64,000 bases of DNA from AC2028 sp002373595 (GTDB lineage Bacteria > Bacillota > Clostridia > Lachnospirales > Lachnospiraceae). Location of the stretch: positions 1 to 64,000 of the forward strand of contig CAMOIX010000008.1 in assembly GCA_946616365.1 (NCBI GenBank), given 5' to 3'. Position numbers and translations under genes: made by a program. Numbering within the stretch: the stretch's first letter is position 1; each line of letters opens with the position of its first letter. Below the pieces are notes generated by a model. That model made no database searches. It saw only the letters and a program-made list of their open reading frames with translations, and was not told the DNA's origin. Below, piece by piece: positions 18,283-26,289 of this stretch.

Positions 18283-19776
18283 ATGGTATTTAGCTCGGTC
18301 ATTTTTTTGAATATTTTTTTCCCGATCGTACTGGTTATATACTATACGGTTTCCCGTCTGACCGATCGTGATGCCACACGCAACCGGCGTGCCAAAAATA
18401 TCACCTTGCTGCTGGCATCCATCGCTTTTTACGGAGCCGGCGGGTACAAGTATCTGCTTCTTCTTGGCGCTGTCTTGCTCATCAATTATTTTGGGGGACT
18501 TGCGACCGACTCACTTCCGTCCGGGAGGAACCGCCTCGCACTGCTCATCACAGTGATCCTGGATCTGGGTTTGCTATTTTGTTTCAAGTACCTTAATCTG
18601 TTCGTTCTCACTTATGAGAATCTACAGCTGATCATCACCGGAGATGCCGCTGCCGGATGGCAGAACCTGCTGACTTTAACCCGCACGGGGGCACTCTCCT
18701 ATGTTGATATTGCATTGCCTATCGGCATCTCTTTCTATATTTTTCAGTCGATATCATACGTTGCGGATGTCTATCGAAAAGAGGCTATAGTTCAACGTAA
18801 TTTCTTTGATTTTGCACTGTATGTATCCTTCTTCCCGCAGCTCATTGCAGGTCCTATTGTCAAATACAGTGATATCGCATCACAGATCCGGGACCGACAG
18901 GAGACTCTTTCTTCCGTAGAGTCCGGAATCACGCGTTTTATCTACGGTCTGTCCAAGAAAGTCCTGATTGCCAACACAGTAGCAGTGATCGCCGATGATA
19001 TCTGGGCTCTTGAGATAAAGGGGCTCGGAGCCTCCATCACCTGGCTCGGAGCGATCTGCTATACGCTTCAGATCTATTTTGATTTCTCCGGATATTCGGA
19101 CATGGCCATCGGACTGGGACGGATCTTTGGTTTTAACTTTAAGGAGAACTTCAATTATCCATACATCTCCGGATCGGTTCAGGAATTTTGGCGCAGATGG
19201 CACCTTTCCCTTTCCACCTGGTTCAAGGAATATGTCTATATCCCCCTCGGAGGAAGCCACTGCTCAATGGCAAAAACGATCCGTAACATCTTTCTCGTTT
19301 TTCTGCTCACGGGAATCTGGCACGGCGCTAATTTCACCTTCCTTGTGTGGGGCCTTATTTATGCATTGTTCCTTATCGCGGAGCGACTGTTCCTGCGTAA
19401 ACTATTACAGAAAAAATATGCACGTATCCCGGCGCATCTGTACACTCTCTTTGTGGTGATCATCGGATGGGTTTTCTTCCGCTCGGATCACATTTTGCAG
19501 GCGTTCGAATTCATCCGTGAGATGTTCCGCACCGGAAACGGAGAATACTCCGTCTTTTCATTCCTTTCGATGAAGGGGATTATCGCGATCACAGCCGGTA
19601 TCCTGCTCAGTTTTCCGATCTACCCCGCCTTGTGCGCCCGCATAAAAAACTTACCGACTCGTACGCAAAACTTTTGGAGATCCGCCGGATTGGTATGGCA
19701 GTTTTTGCTGCTTATTGTATCGATCACCGTGATCGTCAGCGGTTCCTACAACCCGTTTATCTATTTCCAGTTTTAG
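18283..19776 (+). CDS. MBOAT-family O-acyltransferase (AlgI/DltB-like)
   Basis: This 497-residue polytopic membrane protein has the MBOAT core, including the conserved His347 in GIWHGANF and a FWRRWHLSLSTWFKEY segment. AlgI-like proteins pass an acyl group, usually acetyl, across the membrane onto extracellular polysaccharide or wall polymers. The next gene encodes a secreted SGNH/DHHW partner 10 nt downstream, a standard pairing. Arginine is encoded largely by CGN codons here, while the surrounding genes use mostly AGA/AGG. The pair may therefore have been acquired horizontally. The acceptor polymer is unknown. Confidence 0.93.
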   Translation: MVFSSVIFLNIFFPIVLVIYYTVSRLTDRDATRNRRAKNITLLLASIAFYGAGGYKYLLLLGAVLLINYFGGLATDSLPSGRNRLALLITVILDLGLLFCFKYLNLFVLTYENLQLIITGDAAAGWQNLLTLTRTGALSYVDIALPIGISFYIFQSISYVADVYRKEAIVQRNFFDFALYVSFFPQLIAGPIVKYSDIASQIRDRQETLSSVESGITRFIYGLSKKVLIANTVAVIADDIWALEIKGLGASITWLGAICYTLQIYFDFSGYSDMAIGLGRIFGFNFKENFNYPYISGSVQEFWRRWHLSLSTWFKEYVYIPLGGSHCSMAKTIRNIFLVFLLTGIWHGANFTFLVWGLIYALFLIAERLFLRKLLQKKYARIPAHLYTLFVVIIGWVFFRSDHILQAFEFIREMFRTGNGEYSVFSFLSMKGIIAITAGILLSFPIYPALCARIKNLPTRTQNFWRSAGLVWQFLLLIVSITVIVSGSYNPFIYFQF

Positions 19777-19786
19777 GAGATATGCA

Positions 19787-21244
19787 ATGAATCTTAGCAA
19801 AATAAAGATCATACTTTTTGTGACGGTGCTGATCCTTCCGACGATCCTGTGGATCGCCCTGGGGGTTGTCGCCCCGTCACTGCGCAGCGAACTGGATTAT
19901 GATCTTGGAGAGAAAAGAGATAAAACAGAAGTTTCATCCATTGCGGAACTGTCCGGTTCAGGCACCGTACTGTCGGATTATTTTGCAGACAGGGCGCCCT
20001 TCCGCAGCCTTCTGATCACCACGTATCAGAAAGCGGAAACAGCACTGGAGTCCGCGTACGAAAAAGGTATCAAACCTGCAGCCATGGCTATGATCTACGG
20101 ATCAGGCACCACTGATGTAAAGACAGCATCGGGGGATGCTTACGAGCAGCTGTTTGCGGAAAGCGAGACACCCGTGGACGAGACTGTTTCCGGTGATGGC
20201 ACGTCTGCAGAATCCGCCCCTGAAGTGGCTGAACCGGCAAAGCACATACATGACTATGTTATTACCGCAACCGTAGAAGCGGATTATGACACATACGGCT
20301 ACACTGAATATATCTGCTCGGAATGCGGTGAAACGCGTATCAAATGGCAGGACAAACTCGTTGATAACAGTTATCTGGCACCCGATGTCAGAAACTCTGT
20401 GACCATCATCGGAAGGCGGGAATGGCTCTTTCTCTACGGCTATGGAAACATCCCTTACTACCAGGCTACCAATCTGCTGACCGAAGAGGAAATGGCGGAG
20501 TATGCGCAAAAGCTGCAAACACTTAAAGATCTGTGCGACGATCGAGGCATTACGCTTGCCGTTCTCTTTGTTCCGAACAAGGACCAGGTGTATTCGGAAT
20601 ATATGCCCAGCTTTCAGGTTGAGGACGAGTACAAACGCGTAGCCCGTTTAACAGATTATCTGAATGAGAACACCACAGTTCCTGTCTCTTACCCAATCGA
20701 TGAACTGATCTATATTGACAGATACTGGCGCTCCTATTATAAATATGACACCCATTGGAATTCTTTGGGTGCATATATAGGTGTGCAGGCGCTCTACAGC
20801 AAGCTGGACATGGAGGTCACCGATCCTCTCACACTGGAGATTGCATCTTACGATCGCGGCGCCATAGGCGATCTGCTGGCTCTCGGCGGACTGGACGCAT
20901 CACAATACTCCTCTGACGTTGGATATGTGATCCCGTACAAACTTGACGTGCCTGTCACTTATGAAACAAACGGGAATGTGGAAACCACCAATATTTACCG
21001 CACTGAATCCGATTGCGGCAACGATCTGCAAATGGTTCTTTTGGGGGATTCTTACAGATGTGCAATGATCGAGTTCCTTAAAAAGGATTTCTCACGGTGC
21101 CTGATACTGCACCGGGATTATATCGAATCTGTTCGCGACGATCTGCTTTCTGCGGATGTTATCGTACTACAGGCTGCAGAACGCTACGACACACGTATTT
21201 TCAATTCTGTCGATTATCTGATCGAACTGTATTCAAACAACTGA
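19787..21244 (+). CDS. DHHW-family SGNH-like protein, partner of the MBOAT
   Basis: The 485-residue protein has an N-terminal membrane/signal helix (about 7-30). The AlgX/AlgJ-like hydrolase fold carries the catalytic-type motifs DTHWN (321-325) and GDSYR (Ser422). Between them sits a small insert (about 148-190) with CSECG and an upstream HIHDY, resembling zinc-ribbon-like modules common in Lachnospiraceae surface proteins. It likely completes acyl transfer to an exopolymer outside the cell. Codon choice is CGN-rich for Arg, as in the MBOAT gene, so the two travelled together. A terminator follows. Confidence 0.88.
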   Translation: MNLSKIKIILFVTVLILPTILWIALGVVAPSLRSELDYDLGEKRDKTEVSSIAELSGSGTVLSDYFADRAPFRSLLITTYQKAETALESAYEKGIKPAAMAMIYGSGTTDVKTASGDAYEQLFAESETPVDETVSGDGTSAESAPEVAEPAKHIHDYVITATVEADYDTYGYTEYICSECGETRIKWQDKLVDNSYLAPDVRNSVTIIGRREWLFLYGYGNIPYYQATNLLTEEEMAEYAQKLQTLKDLCDDRGITLAVLFVPNKDQVYSEYMPSFQVEDEYKRVARLTDYLNENTTVPVSYPIDELIYIDRYWRSYYKYDTHWNSLGAYIGVQALYSKLDMEVTDPLTLEIASYDRGAIGDLLALGGLDASQYSSDVGYVIPYKLDVPVTYETNGNVETTNIYRTESDCGNDLQMVLLGDSYRCAMIEFLKKDFSRCLILHRDYIESVRDDLLSADVIVLQAAERYDTRIFNSVDYLIELYSNN

Positions 21245-21252
21245 TAATACCA

Positions 21253-21282
21253 AAAGAAGCACGCGGTGCTTCTTTTTCTTTT
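21253..21282 (+). terminator. Terminator after the DHHW gene
   Basis: AAAGAAGCAC (21253-21262) pairs with GTGCTTCTTT (21266-21275) across a 3-nt loop, followed by a T-rich run. It ends the plus-strand unit containing the MBOAT/DHHW genes. Confidence 0.92.
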
Positions 21283-21309
21283 CTGTATGAATAGTAAGAT
21301 TGCAAATTT

Positions 21310-21350
21310 TGAGTATAAACAGCAAACAGCCGGAGCAAGGATGCTCCGGC
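21310..21350 (-). terminator. Terminator of the gpx-ohrR unit
   Basis: On the minus strand GCCGGAGCA (21342-21350) pairs with TGCTCCGGC (21329-21337) around a 4-nt loop, followed by TGTTTGCTGTTTATA. It lies 16 nt after the ohrR stop. Confidence 0.8.
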
Positions 21351-21365
21351 GCAGATAAGATAAAA

Positions 21366-21803
21366 CTATTTCTCTTCTCCCAACAGTTTATAAGCCAGTC
21401 GGTAGAGTTCTTTTGCCTCCTTCTCCGTCAGAGGATTGTTCTTGCATGACAGAGAAAGGGGTATTTCTTTGCACTTTTCTTTGAGTTTATCACCTTTGGC
21501 GGTGATCTTTATGATCGTAACGCGTTCATCCTCTTTCGAACGGCTTCTTGTGACGTAGCCATTCTTCTCCAGATTCTTTAGGAGGGGAGTGAGAGTGCCC
21601 GCATCAAGGTGAAGGGTAGCACCGAGTTCGCCGACACTCACACTCTCTTTTTCCCAGAGTACCATGAACACGATGTACTGGGTATAGGTAAGACCGAGAG
21701 GTTTCAGATAAGGAGTATAGCTGTTGACTATACTGCGCGCACAGGCATAGAGCGGAAAGCATAATTGATTTTCAAGTTTTAACTGTTCGTATGGCTGTGA
21801 CAT
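21366..21803 (-). CDS. ohrR: OhrR-type organic-peroxide sensor (MarR family)
   Basis: This 145-residue winged-helix repressor begins QLKLENQLCFPLYACAR, matching the N-terminus of Bacillus OhrR. The reactive peroxide-sensing Cys is at position 15. The DNA-recognition region LDAGTLTPLLKNLEKNGYV and the wing SKEDERV are conserved. Oxidation of Cys15 releases the family from DNA. It is the second gene of a two-gene minus-strand unit, 10 nt after a glutathione peroxidase gene. A long palindrome over the shared promoter at 22418-22454 is the likely operator, implying autoregulation. A second Cys (C21) is present. Confidence 0.92.
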   Translation of the reverse strand: MSQPYEQLKLENQLCFPLYACARSIVNSYTPYLKPLGLTYTQYIVFMVLWEKESVSVGELGATLHLDAGTLTPLLKNLEKNGYVTRSRSKEDERVTIIKITAKGDKLKEKCKEIPLSLSCKNNPLTEKEAKELYRLAYKLLGEEK

Positions 21804-21813
21804 GATGTTCTCC

Positions 21814-22356
21814 TTATATGAGTGATGCGATACACTTCGCTACTTCTTCCATTTTAGCAGTGGGCTCAAATCTTGCAACTACATTTCCGTCCCGATCGAT
21901 AACGAATTTGGTGAAATTCCATTTGATATCGGGATTCTTCCTGTAATCCTTATCGAGCTTGGAGAGCATCACTCCCATGGCCAGTGCGGCGGGACCTTTG
22001 CCGAATCCCTCAAAGCCCTTACTGCCCTTGAGGAAGCGGAAGAGGGGAAGCTCATCGGGACCGTTCACATCGGACTTCTTCATCTGAGGGAACTGAGTAT
22101 TGTATTTGAGGGTACAGAACTGATGGATCTCCTCATCGTTTCCGGGCGTCTGTCCTGCGAACTGATTGCAGGGGATATCGACAACCTCAAATCCCTGCTC
22201 GTGATATTTCTCATACATATCTTCGATGTCTTTATAATGAGGTGTAAATCCGCATCCGGTTGCGGTATTGACGACAAGGACGACCTTGCCTTTGAAATCG
22301 CTCATGCTTACTTCGGTTCCGTCGGGAGCGGGTACGGTATAGTCATAAAAGCTCAT
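21814..22356 (-). CDS. Glutathione peroxidase family protein (thiol peroxidase)
   Basis: The product is a 180-residue thioredoxin-fold peroxidase. The catalytic position is Cys35 in NTATGCGFTPHY, encoded by an ordinary TGC codon and not selenocysteine. The second family motif, PCNQFAGQ, is intact, and the conserved Trp/Phe segment WNFTKFVID lies near the C-terminus. Bacterial members usually reduce lipid or organic peroxides using thioredoxin. AAAGGAGGAA precedes the ATG. It is the promoter-proximal gene of the gpx-ohrR unit, which suggests induction by organic peroxides through OhrR. Confidence 0.95.
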   Translation of the reverse strand: MSFYDYTVPAPDGTEVSMSDFKGKVVLVVNTATGCGFTPHYKDIEDMYEKYHEQGFEVVDIPCNQFAGQTPGNDEEIHQFCTLKYNTQFPQMKKSDVNGPDELPLFRFLKGSKGFEGFGKGPAALAMGVMLSKLDKDYRKNPDIKWNFTKFVIDRDGNVVARFEPTAKMEEVAKCIASLI

Positions 22357-22417
22357 TTTGTTTCCTCCTTTTTAATTCTTCTTTGAAATCTTCTGTTGCG
22401 AAGATTTGATTTACTAT

Positions 22418-22454
22418 TTGACAAGATTATATTGTATCAAATATAATATGTCAA
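22418..22454. promoter_or_regulatory. Palindromic bidirectional promoter/operator between gpx and the DUF3737 gene
   Basis: On the minus strand TTGACA (22454-22449), a 17-bp spacer and TATAAT (22431-22426) drive gpx-ohrR. On the plus strand TTGACA (22418-22423), an 18-bp spacer and TATAAT (22442-22447) face the DUF3737 gene. Both are consensus sigma-A promoters written into one imperfect 37-bp inverted repeat, so a MarR-family dimer could shut both. Confidence 0.75.
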
Positions 22455-22527
22455 GAGGCAATTTGAGAATGACTAAAAATACAAAAGTGTGTTAAGATTA
22501 TATAGGGTTTATCCCGAAGGAGAATGT

Positions 22528-23364
22528 ATGGAGATCATTAAAGGAAAGAGTTTCGATGAGGAGAGAGCCCTCTACGGAAGCGATGGAGTAAGAGCGGAGG
22601 ACTGCCGCTTCGACGGACCTGCCGACGGAGAGAGTGCTTTTAAAGAGAGCAGGAATATCGAAGCTGCGAATTGCTACTTTAATCTCAGATATCCTTTTTG
22701 GCATGATGACAATCTCAGTATTGAAGGATGTGAGATGACGGATAAGTGCCGTGCTGCGCTCTGGTATTCCAAGAGGATACGGATCCGTGACACTAAAATG
22801 CACGGGATCAAGGCGCTCCGCGAGTGCGCCAACGTAACGATAGAAGGGACAGATATCATATCTCCCGAGTTTGGATGGTCAGTATCAGGCATCGCAATGA
22901 AGGCATCGCAGGCACAGAGCGAATATTTCATGATGAGATCCGATCACCTGACTTTCGACGGAGTGAAGCTTCAGGGCAAGTATTCATTCCAGTATATTAC
23001 AGATTCCGTATTTACGAACTGTAACTTCGATACCAAGGATTCTTTCTGGCATGCGAAGAATGTGATCGTAAAGGACAGCATTATAAAAGGAGAGTACCTC
23101 GCCTGGTATTGCGAGAATGTCACATTTGAGAACTGTATCATATCCGGCACCCAGCCTCTTTGCTACTGCAAGGGACTCAAACTGATCAACTGCAAAATGA
23201 AAAATGCAGACCTTGCATTTGAGAAATCCGAAGTGGATGCAGAGATCACTAATAAGATGATCAGCATCAAGAATCCTGCGAGCGGTATCATAAGAGTCCG
23301 CGGAGTGCAGGAGACGATCATGGATGATCCCGAGGCAAAAGGCATCATAGAGATAACAGGATAA
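22528..23364 (+). CDS. DUF3737 right-handed beta-helix protein
   Basis: The product has 278 residues from the ATG at 22528, chosen for its AAGGAG site; a longer frame starts in the promoter region. The sequence is a series of short repeats with regularly spaced Cys/Asn and phrases such as FTNCNFDTKDSFWHAKNV, typical of a pectate-lyase-like parallel beta-helix. DUF3737 proteins are widespread in gut Firmicutes and have no established function that I know of. There is no signal peptide, so it is cytoplasmic. The overlapping promoter palindrome suggests possible coregulation with the peroxide genes. Confidence 0.85.
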   Translation: MEIIKGKSFDEERALYGSDGVRAEDCRFDGPADGESAFKESRNIEAANCYFNLRYPFWHDDNLSIEGCEMTDKCRAALWYSKRIRIRDTKMHGIKALRECANVTIEGTDIISPEFGWSVSGIAMKASQAQSEYFMMRSDHLTFDGVKLQGKYSFQYITDSVFTNCNFDTKDSFWHAKNVIVKDSIIKGEYLAWYCENVTFENCIISGTQPLCYCKGLKLINCKMKNADLAFEKSEVDAEITNKMISIKNPASGIIRVRGVQETIMDDPEAKGIIEITG

Positions 23365-23368
23365 GACT

Positions 23369-23572
23369 ATGGCAAAAGAAGAGAAAAAGATACGCGTCCA
23401 GGGACGCTGTGATGAATGCGCATATAATGAGTACGACGAGGATGACGAGGAATATTACTGCTCGGTAAACATGGACGAGGACGACTATTACAGATTCCTG
23501 ACGAGCGGATATAAGGAGTGCCCCTACTTTAAGAACGGCGATGAGTATGCCGTTGTAAGACACCAGATCTGA
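23369..23572 (+). CDS. Small acidic four-cysteine protein (DUF6472-like)
   Basis: The 67-residue protein is rich in Asp, Glu and Tyr, with cysteines at 14, 17, 31 and 51 (CDEC, YYCS, ECPYF). These could bind a metal, and the VNMDEDDYYRF core is typical of small Lachnospiraceae proteins of this group. It begins 4 nt after the DUF3737 stop and is probably cotranscribed. No function is known. Its stop lies only 3 nt from the stop of the convergent minus-strand operon. Confidence 0.75.
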   Translation: MAKEEKKIRVQGRCDECAYNEYDEDDEEYYCSVNMDEDDYYRFLTSGYKECPYFKNGDEYAVVRHQI

Positions 23573-23575
23573 GGA

Positions 23576-24010
23576 TCAGAAAAGAGACAGACTGTCATCA
23601 TATTCTATATCACTCGAGGTGACGAGTTTCCATGAGTATATCTCATAGAATCCGTCGCCTTCTTTTTTGGGATATATGGGACGGACATCTATCTCGAGTG
23701 ACTGTATGTCTGATACGGGTATCGATATATGCTCGGGCTGACCGGCCTGAATATAGTAATCTTTCTCCGACAGACCGCTCCTGTAAAGTTCGGCGAAGAG
23801 GTCGTCGAGAGCATCTATCTTGGCGTATGCCTGATTGCACGCTTCATAGTAGCCGGTCGTATTGTCGGCAATGCGGTTGCTCAGATGATAGTCGCTGAGT
23901 GCGCTGGAGAGTGACAGTGCGGAGAACGATACGAGGCACAGTACGACGAATATGAACAGTATGGAGGAGGTTCCGACATTGAGTGAGCGGTGCTTACGTT
24001 TGCGTTCCAT
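23576..24010 (-). CDS. Pilin-like membrane protein, last gene of the sigma/GspF operon
   Basis: This 144-residue protein has a basic N-terminus, one hydrophobic helix (about 13-37, SSILFIFVVLCLVSFSALSL) and an extracytoplasmic domain. It looks like a minor pilin or PilX-like protein but shows no clear G|xxxxE prepilin cleavage site. Its start overlaps the upstream stop by 1 nt. It lies at the distal end of a run of four small single-helix proteins behind a GspF homologue. I infer a structural part of a type II/IV-like pseudopilus; no domain name is certain. Confidence 0.7.
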   Translation of the reverse strand: MERKRKHRSLNVGTSSILFIFVVLCLVSFSALSLSSALSDYHLSNRIADNTTGYYEACNQAYAKIDALDDLFAELYRSGLSEKDYYIQAGQPEHISIPVSDIQSLEIDVRPIYPKKEGDGFYEIYSWKLVTSSDIEYDDSLSLF

Positions 24011-24378
24011 CAGCGCACCTCCTTTTTGTTCAGCCTGAATCTGAAAGAATAGATCAGGGTATCTTTCTCATTATCCATAAAGGAATAATCCATATACAGA
24101 TAGTCGTCATCTTCGCTGAAATCCAGATCGAAGTGGTATTCATCCGACTTGAAGTTATCACGCAGGAGCTTCTCAGTGCTTGTGAAATCATCTTCGTACT
24201 CAGCGAAGACTTCGCCTGCATTCTCGGCCCAGAGCACAGCGAGGTTCATTCCTTCCGTGGAGTCAGCGATATCATGCGCCTTTACGAACACACGGATACA
24301 GACCGCGCTCGTCAGAGCGAAGAAGAAGATTACGATTATGAGTTCCATCAGGAACAATGAAGATCTCGATTTTCCCAT
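24010..24378 (-). CDS. Prepilin-like protein with noncanonical cleavage site
   Basis: The product has 122 residues. The N-terminus SRSSLFLMELIIVIFFFALTS has the type IV pilin pattern with Glu at +5, but Ser replaces the usual Gly at -1. A single helix is followed by a domain rich in Asp and Glu. It overlaps both neighbours by 1 nt, showing tight translational coupling. Without the Gly it may be processed poorly or by a relaxed peptidase. No prepilin peptidase gene is in the window. Confidence 0.72.
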   Translation of the reverse strand: MGKSRSSLFLMELIIVIFFFALTSAVCIRVFVKAHDIADSTEGMNLAVLWAENAGEVFAEYEDDFTSTEKLLRDNFKSDEYHFDLDFSEDDDYLYMDYSFMDNEKDTLIYSFRFRLNKKEVR

Positions 24379-24863
24379 TAATCAGTTTCCCTTGAGCCGG
24401 ATCTTAAGTGTACAAAGAGTACCTCGGTCTTGCCGTTCGGCATTGTGAGGTCAAATCTGAGCAGAGTATCTGTCACTTCGCTCGCCTTGAATCCTTTGAG
24501 TTCAAGTATCTCATTTCCGAGGGAACGGTCGAATTCCGCTCCGTCGTGAGTGAACATCTCATACAGCTTTCCGTTCTCGAAGTAGAGGTAGGTACAGTAC
24601 ATATCCTCACCTATCATCTCGCGGATCCTGACAGTGGACTCGTCGCGGATGTTTATCATGCCGGCAGAGTCGTACTGATGGAGCTTGCCGAGAACGTAGG
24701 ATATCGAGGTGCGGGAATTATAGTTATCGGTCATATCATCGACGATATTCTGATACACCTTGCCTCCGATGCCCGTGAGCATGACAACGGAAATGGCGAA
24801 CACGCAGAAGAGCGTGATCACGAAGAGTATATCCACTGTATGCTTCCGTTCATTCTGATGCAT
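24378..24863 (-). CDS. DUF4860-like single-helix protein
   Basis: This 161-residue protein has one N-terminal helix (about 10-32) followed by an extracytoplasmic domain of beta character. The family appears beside type II secretion-like genes in Clostridia, and the context here agrees. A prepilin-type Gly/Glu pair is absent from the N-terminus. It overlaps the downstream gene by 1 nt and lies 2 nt after the upstream one. The role is inferred as pseudopilus-associated. Confidence 0.68.
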   Translation of the reverse strand: MHQNERKHTVDILFVITLFCVFAISVVMLTGIGGKVYQNIVDDMTDNYNSRTSISYVLGKLHQYDSAGMINIRDESTVRIREMIGEDMYCTYLYFENGKLYEMFTHDGAEFDRSLGNEILELKGFKASEVTDTLLRFDLTMPNGKTEVLFVHLRSGSRETD

Positions 24864-24865
24864 GC

Positions 24866-25207
24866 TCAGTGCTCCTTCTTGACGCGTCTGATCACAGTTA
24901 CGTCGGGGTATATATTCGAGCCTATCGCCTGATAGTCTACGAAGAACAGCGATTCGTCATAGGTGAGTCCGTAGTGTTCCTTGATGTAATCAAGGCTGGG
25001 AGGGTAGGTACCCTCAACACAGTAGCAGCTTACGATACTTCTCTTCAGTGCGGAATTAAGGGAGGTTTCCTGTCTGCTTATCGTATCGTCCGAGATATCA
25101 CGCACAGAGTACATGAAGTAGACGAATACTGCTATAAAGAGCAGCACCGACAACTTCGACAGCGTGATGAAATCTTTTAACTTTTTCTTCTTACCGAACA
25201 GATGCAT
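24866..25207 (-). CDS. Small single-helix protein of the GspF cluster
   Basis: The product has 113 residues: a Lys-rich cytoplasmic start (GKKKKLKDF), one membrane helix (about 17-35) and a short outer domain containing TYPPSLDYIKEHYGL. That phrase resembles the segment of type II secretion pseudopilins that follows the long helix (yP..L..L). It is encoded 14 nt after the GspF-like gene. The function is inferred from neighbours only. Confidence 0.65.
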   Translation of the reverse strand: MHLFGKKKKLKDFITLSKLSVLLFIAVFVYFMYSVRDISDDTISRQETSLNSALKRSIVSCYCVEGTYPPSLDYIKEHYGLTYDESLFFVDYQAIGSNIYPDVTVIRRVKKEH

Positions 25208-25221
25208 ATACCTTTATGTCC

Positions 25222-26268
25222 TTAACCTATCGATGACATGATGCCCATGAGAGGCAGTATTACCGAGAGCAGTATCAGTCCTACTATGAGAGAGAGGATG
25301 ATGACGAGCGTGGGTTCTATGATCGAGATGATATTGTTGATCTTTCTCTCGCTCTTTCTCTCATACTCATCAGCGATACGTCTCATTATCGTATCGATCT
25401 CACCGGACTTGATCCCGACTGCGACCATACGGGAGTTTACATTTGAAAAGATCTCGGCCCTCTTGATGCCCTCTGCGAGGTTGTCGCCCGACTTGATCGC
25501 TTCTCTCATGATCTCGATCTTGTCACGATACTTCTCGTTCTCTACCAGGCGGCTTACAAGGTCAAGGCTTGAGTAGGTATCAAGTCCTGCATTGGTCGCG
25601 ATAGCCATACCTCTTGCGAATCTTCCGGCTGCGACACTGTCGTAGAAATCCTGAGCCATGGGAAGCTTTCTGAAGAGAGCCTTGGAGAACATGCCCTGTC
25701 TTGACCTTCTTGAGATCCACAAAAATAAGGCGATGATGATCACGAGGATTGAAAGGAAGATGATCGAGTATTTGTTAAGCGTATTGCCGAGGACGAGGAG
25801 ACTTGCTGCAAATCCCGTCATCTCGGAGCCGAGCTGAACGAATACCTGATTGAATATCGGAAGGACTTTGGTTATCAATATGACGATGACGAGGAGCATC
25901 ATGCCTATCATGATCGCAGGATAGGTGATGGCGCTCTTGATATTCTCGGATATCCTTGTCTCATTGTCGTAGTAGTCAGCGAGAGATCCCATGACTTCAT
26001 CTGTCGTACCGGCTTCCTCACCGAGCTTTAATGTACTTACGACATAGTCGGGGAACACGCCCACTTTCTCGATGGCAGCGGAGAATTTGTTGCCGTGTCC
26101 GATCTCTGCTATGATCTCATTTAAGAGTTCTTTGCTCTCTTCATCCTCGGTATCGGACCCTAAGATGCGCAGCGCTTCGAGTGGAGTTACACCCGCCTTT
26201 AAGAGGACTCCTATCTGTGAGCAGAAAAAGGCGAGCTCTTCGTTGTTAAGCTGATTATCTCTTTTCAT
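25222..26268 (-). CDS. GspF/PilC-like inner-membrane platform protein
   Basis: The 348-residue protein carries two T2SSF repeats, each a cytoplasmic helical bundle (KAGVTPLEALRIL and ATNAGLDTYSSLDLV) followed by membrane helices. In type II secretion and type IV pili this protein sits under the pilus and couples the assembly ATPase to pilin insertion. The length is slightly below the usual 400. No GspE/PilB ATPase, secretin or prepilin peptidase is encoded nearby, so the motor must be elsewhere or absent. It is cotranscribed with the transglutaminase lipoprotein upstream and four small pilin-like genes downstream. Confidence 0.92.
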   Translation of the reverse strand: MKRDNQLNNEELAFFCSQIGVLLKAGVTPLEALRILGSDTEDEESKELLNEIIAEIGHGNKFSAAIEKVGVFPDYVVSTLKLGEEAGTTDEVMGSLADYYDNETRISENIKSAITYPAIMIGMMLLVIVILITKVLPIFNQVFVQLGSEMTGFAASLLVLGNTLNKYSIIFLSILVIIIALFLWISRRSRQGMFSKALFRKLPMAQDFYDSVAAGRFARGMAIATNAGLDTYSSLDLVSRLVENEKYRDKIEIMREAIKSGDNLAEGIKRAEIFSNVNSRMVAVGIKSGEIDTIMRRIADEYERKSERKINNIISIIEPTLVIILSLIVGLILLSVILPLMGIMSSIG

Positions 26269-26289
26269 ACCAACCTCTGTATCCTTTTA

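Noticed and set aside
21814..22356. Possible selenocysteine in the glutathione peroxidase
   Set aside because: The catalytic codon is TGC and the frame has no internal TGA; no SECIS-like element was sought further.
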